A stretch of DNA of 39,515 nucleotides from Streptomyces griseoincarnatus. Lineage in GTDB: Bacteria; Actinomycetota; Actinomycetes; Streptomycetales; Streptomycetaceae. This document shows, piece after piece, positions 26,501 to 34,197 of this stretch. The notes below the pieces were generated by a model. It worked only from the letters and a program-made list of their open reading frames with translations, was not told the DNA's origin and searched no databases. Numbering within the stretch: the first letter of the stretch is position 1; each line of letters opens with the position of its first letter. The stretch covers positions 1-39,515 of the forward strand of contig BMTH01000028.1 of the NCBI GenBank assembly GCA_014649575.1, written 5' to 3'. A program made the translations under genes and the position numbers.

Positions 26501-27444
26501 GTCTCGGCCCCGGCGTCGGCCCCGGCCCCGGCGTCGGTCTCGGCCCCGGCGTCGGCCTCGGCCGCGTCGCCGGCCCCGGAGGTGGCCTCCTCCTTCGCCT
26601 TCTCCGCCTCGGCAGCCGCCGCGTCGCGCTCAGCGATCTCACGCTTCAGGGCGGCGGCGGAGAAACGAATGGTGGCGCCGCTCTCGATGTCGCCCTTGTC
26701 GGTGCCGTCGGACGGCTCGATGTGCTGCGACGGCTCCTGCCCGACCGGCATGACGGGCACGGCGGCAGGAGACGGAGAAGCGTCCGAGGGAGGCGTCTCA
26801 GGCTCCTTCTCCTCCTGCTTCTCCTCGTGCGCGCCCGGCTCCGGCTGCTGAGGCTCGAAGCCGCTCCCCACCGGGAGCCGCGGCACGGCGGCGGGCCCTC
26901 CGGAGGGCGGCAGGGGAGGCGTGAACGGCGCACCGGGCGCGGGCGCGGGCGGCGTGAACGGGGCGCCCGGAGCGGACGCCGGCGCGGGGGGCGTGAAGGG
27001 CGCCCCGGGAGCCGGCGCCGGGGGCACCGGAGGCGTCGGAAGGGCGGACGGCCCGGAGGCCCCCACGGCATGTGGCGGCGGAGTCAGCCCCGGCAGCGGC
27101 GGAACGGCCCCGGCGGCCAAGGAGGAGGAACCTTCAGAAGCCCCCGAAGCCGAAGCCCCCGAAGCCCCCGAATCACCGGAACCCGCAGGCGAATTGGACC
27201 AGTCACCAGAACCGGAGCCGGACTCGGGCTCGGGCTCGGATACGGAATCCGAGTGGGGGGCGGAAGTGGAGGAACCGGCGGCCGAGGCCGGAGAAGACGC
27301 CTCCGAGGCGTTCTGCGTGTACCAGGCCGGCGGCGCGTAGTCGATGGTGAACTCGCCCGTCGTCTCGACGGCGGACTCCGCGTCGGGCTGGTCATCGCCG
27401 GGGGTCGCCCAGCTCCCGTGCGTACCGTCCCGATCGCTGCTCAC
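23596..27444 (-). CDS. MinD/EspI-like ATPase with long proline-rich and acidic N-terminal region
   Basis: 1282 residues. I take GTG 27444 as start because AGGAGGAACT precedes it. The ATPase domain is about residues 850-1095: [17 protein letters not shown] is a deviant Walker A with K857 and K862, followed by [20 protein letters not shown] and the ParA/MinD-type [20 protein letters not shown]. Before it are Pro/Ala/Gly-rich repeats ([21 protein letters not shown]) and Glu/Asp/Ala-rich repeats ([12 protein letters not shown]). After it is a [14 protein letters not shown] and [11 protein letters not shown]-type tail. The layout matches EspI/SCO5717-type proteins associated with ESX type VII secretion loci. 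As I recall, SCO5717 marks one end of the S. coelicolor ESX cluster. Here no secretion machinery adjoins it except an eccD fragment upstream, so its present role is unclear. Confidence 0.85.
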   Translation of the reverse strand: [1282 protein letters not shown]

Positions 27445-27805
27445 AGTTCCTCCTGGTTGGTCGAGCACCCTTGTGCCGTGCTGGGGGCGACCATCTGCCC
27501 TCCCCGTCAGGACGCCCGTACCCGTACGACAGGTTCTGGCGTCACACCGGTACCAGCCTAATCACCACGACGGTCCCCCCGGGAGGCCCGCCCTTCGCTC
27601 GGTCTCCGACGCCCGCGGCACGCCTGCGTCACGCCCGCGAGGCAAGGGCGGCCCGCACTCCCGGAACCGGGACGAAAGCGCGCCGACCCCACCGAAATCC
27701 CGTACCCCGGACGTCAGTTCATCCACCGCGGTGTGCCGGGCAGCCCCACTTCCGCATCGGTCGGCTGCGTCGTGACGTACTGCCGGCCGCGGCCTGGACC
27801 GCCGA
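27445..27805. other. Intergenic region upstream of the EspI-like gene
   Basis: No credible gene on either strand. The region should hold the promoter of the minus-strand ATPase gene, but I could not pick convincing -10/-35 boxes. It also marks the presumed deletion junction: in an intact ESX locus the secretion genes would lie on this side. A degenerate reading frame leading into the eccD fragment begins near its right end. Confidence 0.5.
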
Positions 27806-27810
27806 CCCGC

Positions 27811-28512
27811 AGCACGACATGGACAACCTCCGGTGTTCTCGCGGGCGTCGCCGGTCTCCTGCTCGTCGTCCTCGGCTGCGTGCGTGCCCGCGTCCACGAC
27901 GACCGCGCCGGAGCCGTGGTGCTGGGCCTGCTGCCCAACATGGGCGTGGCGGGTTCAGGACTGCTGTCGCTCTCCCAGGGACAAGGGGGGACAGGGCATC
28001 GGAAGCTGCAGTTTCTTCTCGCCTGTGCGGCCGTGCTGGTGGCCTCGTTGATCCTCACCCTGTGCTCCCCGAGCGGCGACGGCCCGTTCGTCGCTTCCTC
28101 CGTGACCTCGGGCCTCGCGCTGCTCGCCTCCTTCGCGGCTCTGCTGAGGAACTGGACCCCGGCCGAGATCGCCGCCCTGCGCACCCCGGTCGCCGTCGGC
28201 GCCCTCGCCTTCCTGCCGGGCGTCTCCCTGCGGTTCGCCCGGTTGCCCATCGGCTTCGAGATGCCGGACACCGCCCCGCGCAGTACCTACGCAACGACCC
28301 CCGGCCCCACGAGCCGGTCGACGCCGAGCGCATCCGGGCTCAGGCCAGGCGCGGCCATGAACTCCTCGTCGGCCTGGCCGGCGGCTGTTCGCCGGTGGCG
28401 GCGGGCGCGGCCCTGGTGCTCGCTGTCTCCGGCGGGCTCTGGGCGCAGCTGCTGGCCCTCGCCACGGGCGTGGCCGCGCTGATGCGCGCACAGTTGTGCC
28501 GCATGACGAGGC
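27811..28512 (+). pseudogene. Truncated, frameshifted eccD (ESX type VII secretion membrane protein) remnant
   Basis: One frame encodes several membrane segments: GVLAGVAGLLLVVLGCVRAR, then HDDRAGAVVLGLL, then KLQFLLACAAVLVASLILTL, VTSGLALLASFAALL and a segment ending LPGVSLRFARLPIGFEMP. Around 28275-28290 the homology moves to another frame: AQYLRNDPRPHEPVDAERIR, then RRGHELLVGLAGGCSPVAAG and GGLWAQLLALATGVAALMRA. The order of these segments, especially LARLP before V-D-A-E-R-x-R-A and H-E-L-L-V-G-L, is that of EccD. The N-terminal ubiquitin-like domain and the last membrane helices are absent. The reading has no proper start and is followed by a terminator hairpin. With the EspI-like gene it appears to be what is left of an ESX locus. 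Confidence 0.7.
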
Positions 28513-28544
28513 GCGGCGTCCGACGGGGAACCGTCGGACGCCGC
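28513..28544. terminator. Perfect 14-bp hairpin between the eccD remnant and the DUF397 gene
   Basis: GCGGCGTCCGACGG and CCGTCGGACGCCGC form a perfect stem with a GGAA loop. It lies 17 bp beyond the stop codon of the minus-strand DUF397 gene and directly after the plus-strand eccD fragment, so it can stop transcription from either side. Confidence 0.85.
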
Positions 28545-28560
28545 ACCCCCAAGCGGACGA

Positions 28561-28839
28561 CTACGCCTCGCGCTCCGTCGGCTCCAGGTCGAACTCCCCG
28601 TCGCGCGCGCCCAGCACGAACGCGCGCCACTCCGCCTCGGTGTACCGCAGGACGGTGTCCGGGTCGAGGGAGGACCGCATGGCCACGGCGCCGCCGGGCA
28701 GGTACGCGATCTCCACCCGTTCCTCGTGCTCCTCCGTGCCCGGCGCGCCGTGCCACTCGACACCGGAGATGTCGAGGGCGTAGAGCTCGTTCTTCTCCCG
28801 CTCCTTGCGTGCCTTGATCTCCTCAGCCGTCTCCGCCAT
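28561..28839 (-). CDS. DUF397-family small protein
   Basis: 92 residues from ATG 28839 with GGAAGGGG upstream; an ATG further out has no such site. The C-terminal two thirds carry the DUF397 signature: VEIAYLPGGAVAMRSSLDPD and VLRYTEAEWRAFVLGARDGE, followed by FDLEP. The N-terminus is a charged helix (EEIKARKEREKNELYALDIS). DUF397 proteins are short Streptomyces-type proteins usually encoded next to an XRE regulator of the WhiJ type; no such partner is adjacent here. It is divergent from rpsO. TAGGGT on the minus strand at about 28883-28888 could be its -10 box. Confidence 0.88.
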   Translation of the reverse strand: MAETAEEIKARKEREKNELYALDISGVEWHGAPGTEEHEERVEIAYLPGGAVAMRSSLDPDTVLRYTEAEWRAFVLGARDGEFDLEPTEREA

Positions 28840-28953
28840 GCCCCAGCGACCCCTTCCCGACGTACGATCGATCCGAGCGCTCACCCTAGTGGCCAGCCCC
28901 TTCCCTTCCGGCGGGTTCGACCGACCGGGGGAAAGCGGCCCGTCACCACCTGG

Positions 28954-28959
28954 TACTCT
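28954..28959 (+). promoter_or_regulatory. Candidate -10 box of the rpsO promoter
   Basis: TACTCT in the 222-bp gap upstream of rpsO. It would give a leader of about 140 bases, room for autogenous control by S15. No matching TTGACA-like -35 box is seen at 17-18 bp. Confidence 0.35.
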
Positions 28960-29106
28960 GGCCGACAGCCGTATGTGTACGCACCCCCGGAGCCACCCGC
29001 TCTGGAGGCCGCGCCCAGCGGATCCCCGCCTTCCGAGTCATGGAAGACCCCCCGAGAAGCAGACCGGGGGCACTCGGTGGCCACTCACAGATCACGAGGA
29101 GTACGC

Positions 29107-29394
29107 GTGTCGCTCGACGCCGCAGTGAAGAAGCAGATCATCTCCGAGTTCGGCACCAAGGAGGGTGACACCGGCTCCCCCGAGGTCCAGGTCGCTCTGC
29201 TGTCCCGTCGGATCTCCGACCTGACGGAGCACCTGAAGACCCACAAGCACGACCACCACTCCCGCCGTGGCCTGCTGATCCTCGTCGGTCAGCGCCGCCG
29301 GCTGCTGCAGTACCTCGCCAAGAAGGACATCCAGCGCTTCCGTGCGCTGGTCGAGCGCCTCGGCATCCGCCGCGGTGCGGCGGGCGCCAAGTAA
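29107..29394 (+). CDS. rpsO: 30S ribosomal protein S15
   Basis: 95 residues from GTG 29107, with GAGGAG upstream. The S15 signature is plain: EFGTKEGDTGSPEVQVALLS, then LTEHLKTHKHDHHSRRGLLI and LVGQRRRLLQYLAKKDIQRF. S15 binds the central domain of 16S rRNA early in 30S assembly. The rpsO-pnp gene order is conserved in bacteria, and in Streptomyces the intergenic region is a site of processing and of additional promoters. A terminator-like hairpin follows the stop, so pnp is reached by read-through or from its own promoter. Confidence 0.98.
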   Translation: MSLDAAVKKQIISEFGTKEGDTGSPEVQVALLSRRISDLTEHLKTHKHDHHSRRGLLILVGQRRRLLQYLAKKDIQRFRALVERLGIRRGAAGAK

Positions 29395-29405
29395 GACGCC
29401 GTGAA

Positions 29406-29441
29406 GGGAGCGGTTCCCGGGACAACGGGGCCGCTCCCTTT
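29406..29441 (+). terminator. rpsO terminator hairpin
   Basis: GGGAGCGG (29406-29413) pairs with CCGCTCCC (29431-29438) and TTT follows. It is 12 bp beyond the rpsO stop. In the rpsO-pnp operon it probably gives partial termination and an RNase III/PNPase processing target. Confidence 0.8.
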
Positions 29442-29554
29442 GCTGTACGTGCGGAGTGTCACCCCGCCTTTGTAGTGTGGTAGCACAACGCAAGAACTAC
29501 GACTCAGCGTGATGACCCGCGCCGCATCGGGTATGCGACCCACGGACCATCACA

Positions 29555-29619
29555 CCGGACGTCACCCGACGTCCACACCGGACGCCGTCCTGACGTCCAC
29601 CGGACGTCACCCGACGTCC
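29555..29619 (+). repeat. Cluster of five GACGTC palindromes upstream of pnp
   Basis: GACGTC occurs at 29558, 29568, 29592, 29603 and 29613. The 20-base unit CCGGACGTCACCCGACGTCC is present twice, starting at 29555 and 29600 (45-bp step). Within units the palindromes are 10 bp apart, about one helical turn. The 402-bp gap between rpsO and pnp holds this cluster, the rpsO terminator and the pnp leader, but no gene. Confidence 0.75.
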
Positions 29620-29796
29620 CCCGTACGAGGGGAAGCGCACCTCGCCGCCGCCGGTCCTCGGTAGTGGCCCCCGGGAGAGTCAACCCCGGGTGCTTCGATC
29701 GAAGACCGGCCCGCACCAGTGGAGCGCTTCTCCGCCCCGTCCCCTCGCCACACGGGCGAGCGGGACGAAAGACGACAAGTAACGGAGAAAACGCTA

Positions 29797-32016
29797 GTGG
29801 AGAACGAGACCCACTACGCCGAGGCCGTCATCGACAACGGCTCCTTCGGCACCCGCACCATCCGCTTCGAGACGGGCCGCCTGGCCCGTCAGGCCGCCGG
29901 CTCCGCCGTGGCCTACCTGGACGACGACACCATGGTGCTGTCGGCCACCAGCGCTTCCAAGAACCCCAAGGACCAGCTCGACTTCTTCCCCCTCACGGTG
30001 GACGTCGAGGAGCGGATGTACGCGGCCGGGAAGATCCCCGGCTCGTTCTTCCGCCGCGAGGGCCGCCCCTCCGAGGACGCCGTCCTCACCTGCCGTCTGA
30101 TCGACCGCCCGCTGCGCCCGTCCTTCAAGAAGGGCCTGCGCAACGAGATCCAGGTCGTCGCCACGATCATGGCGCTCAACCCCGACCACCTGTACGACGT
30201 CGTGGCGATCAACGCCGCCTCCGCGTCCACGCAGCTGGCCGGCCTGCCCTTCTCCGGCCCGATCGGCGGCGTCCGCGTCGCGCTGATCCGCGGCCAGTGG
30301 GTCGCCTTCCCGACGCACACCGAGCTCGAGGACGCCGTCTTCGACATGGTCGTCGCGGGCCGCACCCTCGAGGACGGCGACGTCGCGATCATGATGGTCG
30401 AGGCCGAGGCCACCGAGAAGACGATCAAGCTCGTCGAGGGCGGCGCCGAGGCGCCGACCGAGGAGGTCGTCGCCGCCGGTCTGGACGCCGCGAAGCCCTT
30501 CATCAAGGTGCTCTGCAAGGCCCAGGCCGACCTCGCCGCGAAGGCCGCCAAGCCGACCGGCGAGTTCCCGATCTTCCTCGACTTCCAGGACGACGTCCTG
30601 GAGGCGCTCACCGCGGCCGTCAAGCCCGAGCTCGCCCAGGCGCTCACCATCGCCGGCAAGCAGGAGCGCGAGGCCGAGCTTGACCGTGTCAAGGGTCTCG
30701 CCGCCGAGAAGCTCCTGCCGGAGTTCGAGGGCCGCGAGAAGGAGATCTCCGCCGCGTACCGCGCGCTGACCAAGTCCCTGGTCCGCGAGCGCGTCATCAA
30801 GGAGAAGAAGCGCATCGACGGCCGCGGTGTCACCGACATCCGCACCCTGGCCGCCGAGGTCGAGGCCATTCCGCGCGTGCACGGCTCGGCGCTGTTCGAG
30901 CGCGGTGAGACCCAGATCCTGGGCGTCACCACGCTGAACATGCTGCGCATGGAGCAGCAGCTGGACACCCTCTCCCCGGTGACCCGCAAGCGCTACATGC
31001 ACAACTACAACTTCCCGCCCTACTCCGTCGGTGAGACCGGCCGCGTCGGCTCCCCGAAGCGCCGCGAGATCGGCCACGGCGCCCTCGCCGAGCGCGCCAT
31101 CGTGCCGGTGCTGCCGACGCGCGAGGAGTTCCCCTACGCGATCCGTCAGGTGTCCGAGGCCCTCGGCTCCAACGGCTCGACGTCCATGGGCTCGGTCTGC
31201 GCCTCCACCATGTCGCTGCTGAACGCCGGTGTGCCGCTGAAGGCCCCCGTCGCCGGTATCGCCATGGGCCTGATCTCCCAGGAGATCAACGGCGAGACGC
31301 ACTACGTCGCCCTCACCGACATCCTCGGTGCGGAGGACGCCTTCGGCGACATGGACTTCAAGGTCGCCGGCACCAAGGACTTCGTGACCGCCCTCCAGCT
31401 CGACACCAAGCTGGACGGCATCCCGGCCTCCGTCCTGGCCGCCGCCCTCAAGCAGGCCCGTGACGCCCGCCTCCACATCCTCGACGTGATGATGGAAGCG
31501 ATCGACACGCCGGACGAGATGTCCCCCAACGCGCCGCGGATCATCACCGTGAAGATCCCGGTCGACAAGATCGGCGAGGTCATCGGCCCCAAGGGCAAGA
31601 TGATCAACCAGATCCAGGAGGACACCGGCGCCGAGATCACGATCGAGGACGACGGCACCATCTACATCGGCGCCGCCGACGGCCCGGCCGCCGAGGCCGC
31701 CCGCGCCACGATCAACGGCATCGCCAACCCGACGATGCCCGAGGTCGGCGAGCGCTACCTGGGCACGGTCGTCAAGACCACGACCTTCGGCGCGTTCGTC
31801 TCCCTGCTCCCCGGCAAGGACGGTCTGCTGCACATCTCGCAGATCCGCAAGCTGGCCGGCGGCAAGCGCGTGGAGAACGTCGAGGACGTCCTCGGCGTGG
31901 GCCACAAGGTCCAGGTCGAGATCGCCGAGATCGACTCCCGCGGCAAGCTCTCCCTGATCCCCGTGATCGAGGGCGAGGACGCCTCCGACGACAAGAAGGA
32001 CGACGCCGACAAGTGA
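29797..32016 (+). CDS. pnp: Polyribonucleotide nucleotidyltransferase (PNPase)
   Basis: 739 residues. GTG 29797 is the start (MENETHYAEAVIDNGSFGTR), with CGGAG upstream and a length equal to that I recall for S. coelicolor PNPase; an in-frame ATG at 29719 is not preferred. Two RNase PH-like domains are seen, the second with RIDGRGVTDIRTLAAEVEAI and SNGSTSMGSVCASTMSLLNA. The KH motif GPKGKM lies near residue 597 and the S1 domain (TTTFGAFVSLLPGKDGLLHI) near 660. PNPase degrades RNA 3'-5' phosphorolytically; in Streptomyces it also adds 3' tails. It is coupled to the downstream M16 peptidase gene by a GTGA overlap. Confidence 0.98.
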   Translation: MENETHYAEAVIDNGSFGTRTIRFETGRLARQAAGSAVAYLDDDTMVLSATSASKNPKDQLDFFPLTVDVEERMYAAGKIPGSFFRREGRPSEDAVLTCRLIDRPLRPSFKKGLRNEIQVVATIMALNPDHLYDVVAINAASASTQLAGLPFSGPIGGVRVALIRGQWVAFPTHTELEDAVFDMVVAGRTLEDGDVAIMMVEAEATEKTIKLVEGGAEAPTEEVVAAGLDAAKPFIKVLCKAQADLAAKAAKPTGEFPIFLDFQDDVLEALTAAVKPELAQALTIAGKQEREAELDRVKGLAAEKLLPEFEGREKEISAAYRALTKSLVRERVIKEKKRIDGRGVTDIRTLAAEVEAIPRVHGSALFERGETQILGVTTLNMLRMEQQLDTLSPVTRKRYMHNYNFPPYSVGETGRVGSPKRREIGHGALAERAIVPVLPTREEFPYAIRQVSEALGSNGSTSMGSVCASTMSLLNAGVPLKAPVAGIAMGLISQEINGETHYVALTDILGAEDAFGDMDFKVAGTKDFVTALQLDTKLDGIPASVLAAALKQARDARLHILDVMMEAIDTPDEMSPNAPRIITVKIPVDKIGEVIGPKGKMINQIQEDTGAEITIEDDGTIYIGAADGPAAEAARATINGIANPTMPEVGERYLGTVVKTTTFGAFVSLLPGKDGLLHISQIRKLAGGKRVENVEDVLGVGHKVQVEIAEIDSRGKLSLIPVIEGEDASDDKKDDADK

Positions 32017-33392
32017 CGTCCCGTGGCTCCAAGGCGACGGCCCGCACCTCCTCGGAGGCGCGGGCCGTCGCCCGTACCCAAACCCTCATCAAGGGCGAGA
32101 ACGGCATCGGCACGGTCCGCAGGACCACCCTCCCCGGAGGCCTGCGCATCGTCACCGAGACCCTGCCCTCGGTCCGCTCGGCGACCTTCGGCATCTGGGC
32201 ACACGTCGGCTCCCGCGACGAGACCCCGGCCCTGGGCGGCGCCACCCACTACCTGGAGCACCTGCTCTTCAAGGGCACGGCCACCCGCTCCGCACTGGAC
32301 ATCTCCGCGGCCGTCGACGCCGTCGGCGGCGAGATGAACGCGTTCACGGCCAAGGAGTACACGTGCTACTACGCGCGCGTGCTCGACACCGACCTGCCGC
32401 TCGCCATCGACGTGGTGTGCGACATGCTGACCGGCTCGGTGATCCGCGAGGAGGACGTCGACGTCGAGCGCGGCGCCATCCTCGAAGAGATCGCGATGAC
32501 CGAGGACGACCCGGGCGACTGCGTGCACGACCTGTTCGCGCACACGATGTTCGGCGACAACCCCCTCGGCCGCCCCGTCCTCGGCACGGTCGACACGGTC
32601 AACGCCCTCACCGCCGACCGCATCCGCCGCTTCTACAAGAAGCACTACGACCCCACGCACCTGGTGGTCGCCTGCGCGGGCAACGTCGACCACAACAAGG
32701 TCGTCCGCCAGGTCCGCGCCGCCTTCGAGAAGGCCGGCGCGCTCAAGGACCCCGAGGCGCAGCCGATCGCCCCGCGCGGCGGTCGGCGCGCCCTGCGCAC
32801 CGCCGGGCGCGTCGAACTCCTCGGCCGCAAGACGGAGCAGGCGCACATCGTGCTCGGCATGCCGGGCCTCGCCCGCACCGACGAGCGGCGCTGGGCGCTC
32901 GGCGTGCTGAACACCGCCCTCGGCGGCGGCATGTCCTCCCGGCTGTTCCAGGAGGTCCGCGAGAAGCGCGGCCTGGCCTACAGCGTGTACTCGTACACGT
33001 CGGGCTTCGCCGACTGCGGTCTGTTCGGGGTGTACGCGGGCTGCCGGCCCTCCCAGGTGCACGACGTGCTGAAGATCTGCCGCGACGAGCTGGACCAGGT
33101 AGCCGCGCACGGGCTGCCCGACGACGAGATCGAGCGCGCCATCGGCCAGCTGAAGGGCTCCACCGTCCTCGGCCTGGAGGACACCGGCGCGCTGATGAAC
33201 CGTATCGGCAAGAGCGAGCTGTGCTGGGGCGAGCAGATGTCGGTCGACGACATGCTGTCCCGGATAGCCTCGGTCACCCCGGACGACGTGCGCTCGGTCG
33301 CCCGCGACATCCTGGGGCGGCGGCCCTCCCTGTCGGTCATCGGCCCGCTGAAGGACAAGCAGGCGGCCCGGCTGCACGAGGCCGTCGCCTGA
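32013..33392 (+). CDS. M16-family zinc metallopeptidase
   Basis: 459 residues; GTG 32013 overlaps the pnp stop. The inverted zinc motif HYLEH is at 79-83 (HxxEH), with the third ligand Glu in ERGAILEEI (about E159). The C-terminal half has the M16 partner-type domain with GGGMSSRLFQEVREKRGLAY, used in substrate binding. The family includes mitochondrial processing peptidase and Bacillus YmxG/MlpA, encoded after pnp in many Gram-positive bacteria. There is no signal peptide, so it acts in the cytosol. Substrates are unknown. dapB follows after 37 bp in the same direction. Confidence 0.95.
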   Translation: MTSRGSKATARTSSEARAVARTQTLIKGENGIGTVRRTTLPGGLRIVTETLPSVRSATFGIWAHVGSRDETPALGGATHYLEHLLFKGTATRSALDISAAVDAVGGEMNAFTAKEYTCYYARVLDTDLPLAIDVVCDMLTGSVIREEDVDVERGAILEEIAMTEDDPGDCVHDLFAHTMFGDNPLGRPVLGTVDTVNALTADRIRRFYKKHYDPTHLVVACAGNVDHNKVVRQVRAAFEKAGALKDPEAQPIAPRGGRRALRTAGRVELLGRKTEQAHIVLGMPGLARTDERRWALGVLNTALGGGMSSRLFQEVREKRGLAYSVYSYTSGFADCGLFGVYAGCRPSQVHDVLKICRDELDQVAAHGLPDDEIERAIGQLKGSTVLGLEDTGALMNRIGKSELCWGEQMSVDDMLSRIASVTPDDVRSVARDILGRRPSLSVIGPLKDKQAARLHEAVA

Positions 33393-33429
33393 CCACCCCG
33401 GCACCACACCCGGTAAGGAAGCAACAGAC

Positions 33430-34182
33430 ATGAGCAAGCTGCGCGTGGCGGTCCTCGGCGCCAAGGGCCGGATCGGCTCCGAGGCGGTACGGGCGGTCGA
33501 GGCCGCCGAGGACATGGAACTGGTGGCCGCCCTCGGCCGGGGCGACAAGCTGGAGACCCTCGCCGAGACCGGCGCCCAGGTCGCCGTCGAGCTGACCACC
33601 CCCGCCTCGGTCATGGGCAACCTCGACTTCTGCGTGCGCCACGGCATCCACGCGGTGGTCGGCACCACCGGCTGGACCGACGACCGCCTCGCGCAGCTCA
33701 AGGGATGGCTCGACCAGTCCCCGGAGACGGGCGTGCTCATCGCCCCGAACTTCTCCATCGGTGCCGTGCTGACCATGAAGTTCGCCCAGATCGCCGCCCC
33801 GTACTTCGAGTCCGTCGAGGTCGTGGAGCTGCACCACCCCAACAAGGTGGACGCCCCCAGCGGCACCGCCACGCGTACCGCCCAGCTCATCGCCGAGGCC
33901 CGCCGCCAGGCCGGCAGCGCCCCCGCCCCGGACGCCACGGCCACCGCCCTCGACGGCGCCCGCGGCGCGGACGTCGACGGGGTCCCGGTGCACGCGGTGC
34001 GGCTGCGGGGTCTCCTCGCCCACCAGGAGGTCCTGCTCGGCGCTGAGGGCGAGACCCTCACCGTCCGCCACGACTCCCTGCACCACAGCAGCTTCATGCC
34101 GGGCATCCTGCTCGGCGTGCGCCGCGTGGTGACCACTCCCGGCCTCACCTTCGGCCTGGAACACTTCCTCGACCTGAACTGA
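33430..34182 (+). CDS. dapB: 4-hydroxy-tetrahydrodipicolinate reductase
   Basis: 250 residues from ATG 33430 (AAGGAA upstream). VAVLGAKGRIGSEAVRAVE is the dinucleotide-binding loop (GxxGRxG). ELHHPNKVDAPSGTATRTAQ holds the catalytic motif (H135, H136, K139). The enzyme uses NAD(P)H in the diaminopimelate/lysine pathway, the step immediately after DapA, which is encoded at 36325-37227. The intervening genes are two small membrane proteins and thyX, so dapB and dapA are neighbours but not adjacent. Confidence 0.97.
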   Translation: MSKLRVAVLGAKGRIGSEAVRAVEAAEDMELVAALGRGDKLETLAETGAQVAVELTTPASVMGNLDFCVRHGIHAVVGTTGWTDDRLAQLKGWLDQSPETGVLIAPNFSIGAVLTMKFAQIAAPYFESVEVVELHHPNKVDAPSGTATRTAQLIAEARRQAGSAPAPDATATALDGARGADVDGVPVHAVRLRGLLAHQEVLLGAEGETLTVRHDSLHHSSFMPGILLGVRRVVTTPGLTFGLEHFLDLN

Positions 34183-34197
34183 GCCGGTCCCACCCCT

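Noticed and set aside
27733..28482. Intact small membrane protein instead of an eccD remnant
   Set aside because: The frame has no ribosome binding site and begins with unrelated sequence; EccD-like segments continue in another frame past 28280, which fits a broken gene better.
29794..31905. Frame of 703 codons opposite pnp
   Set aside because: Antisense shadow of a highly biased gene; PNPase on the plus strand is certain.
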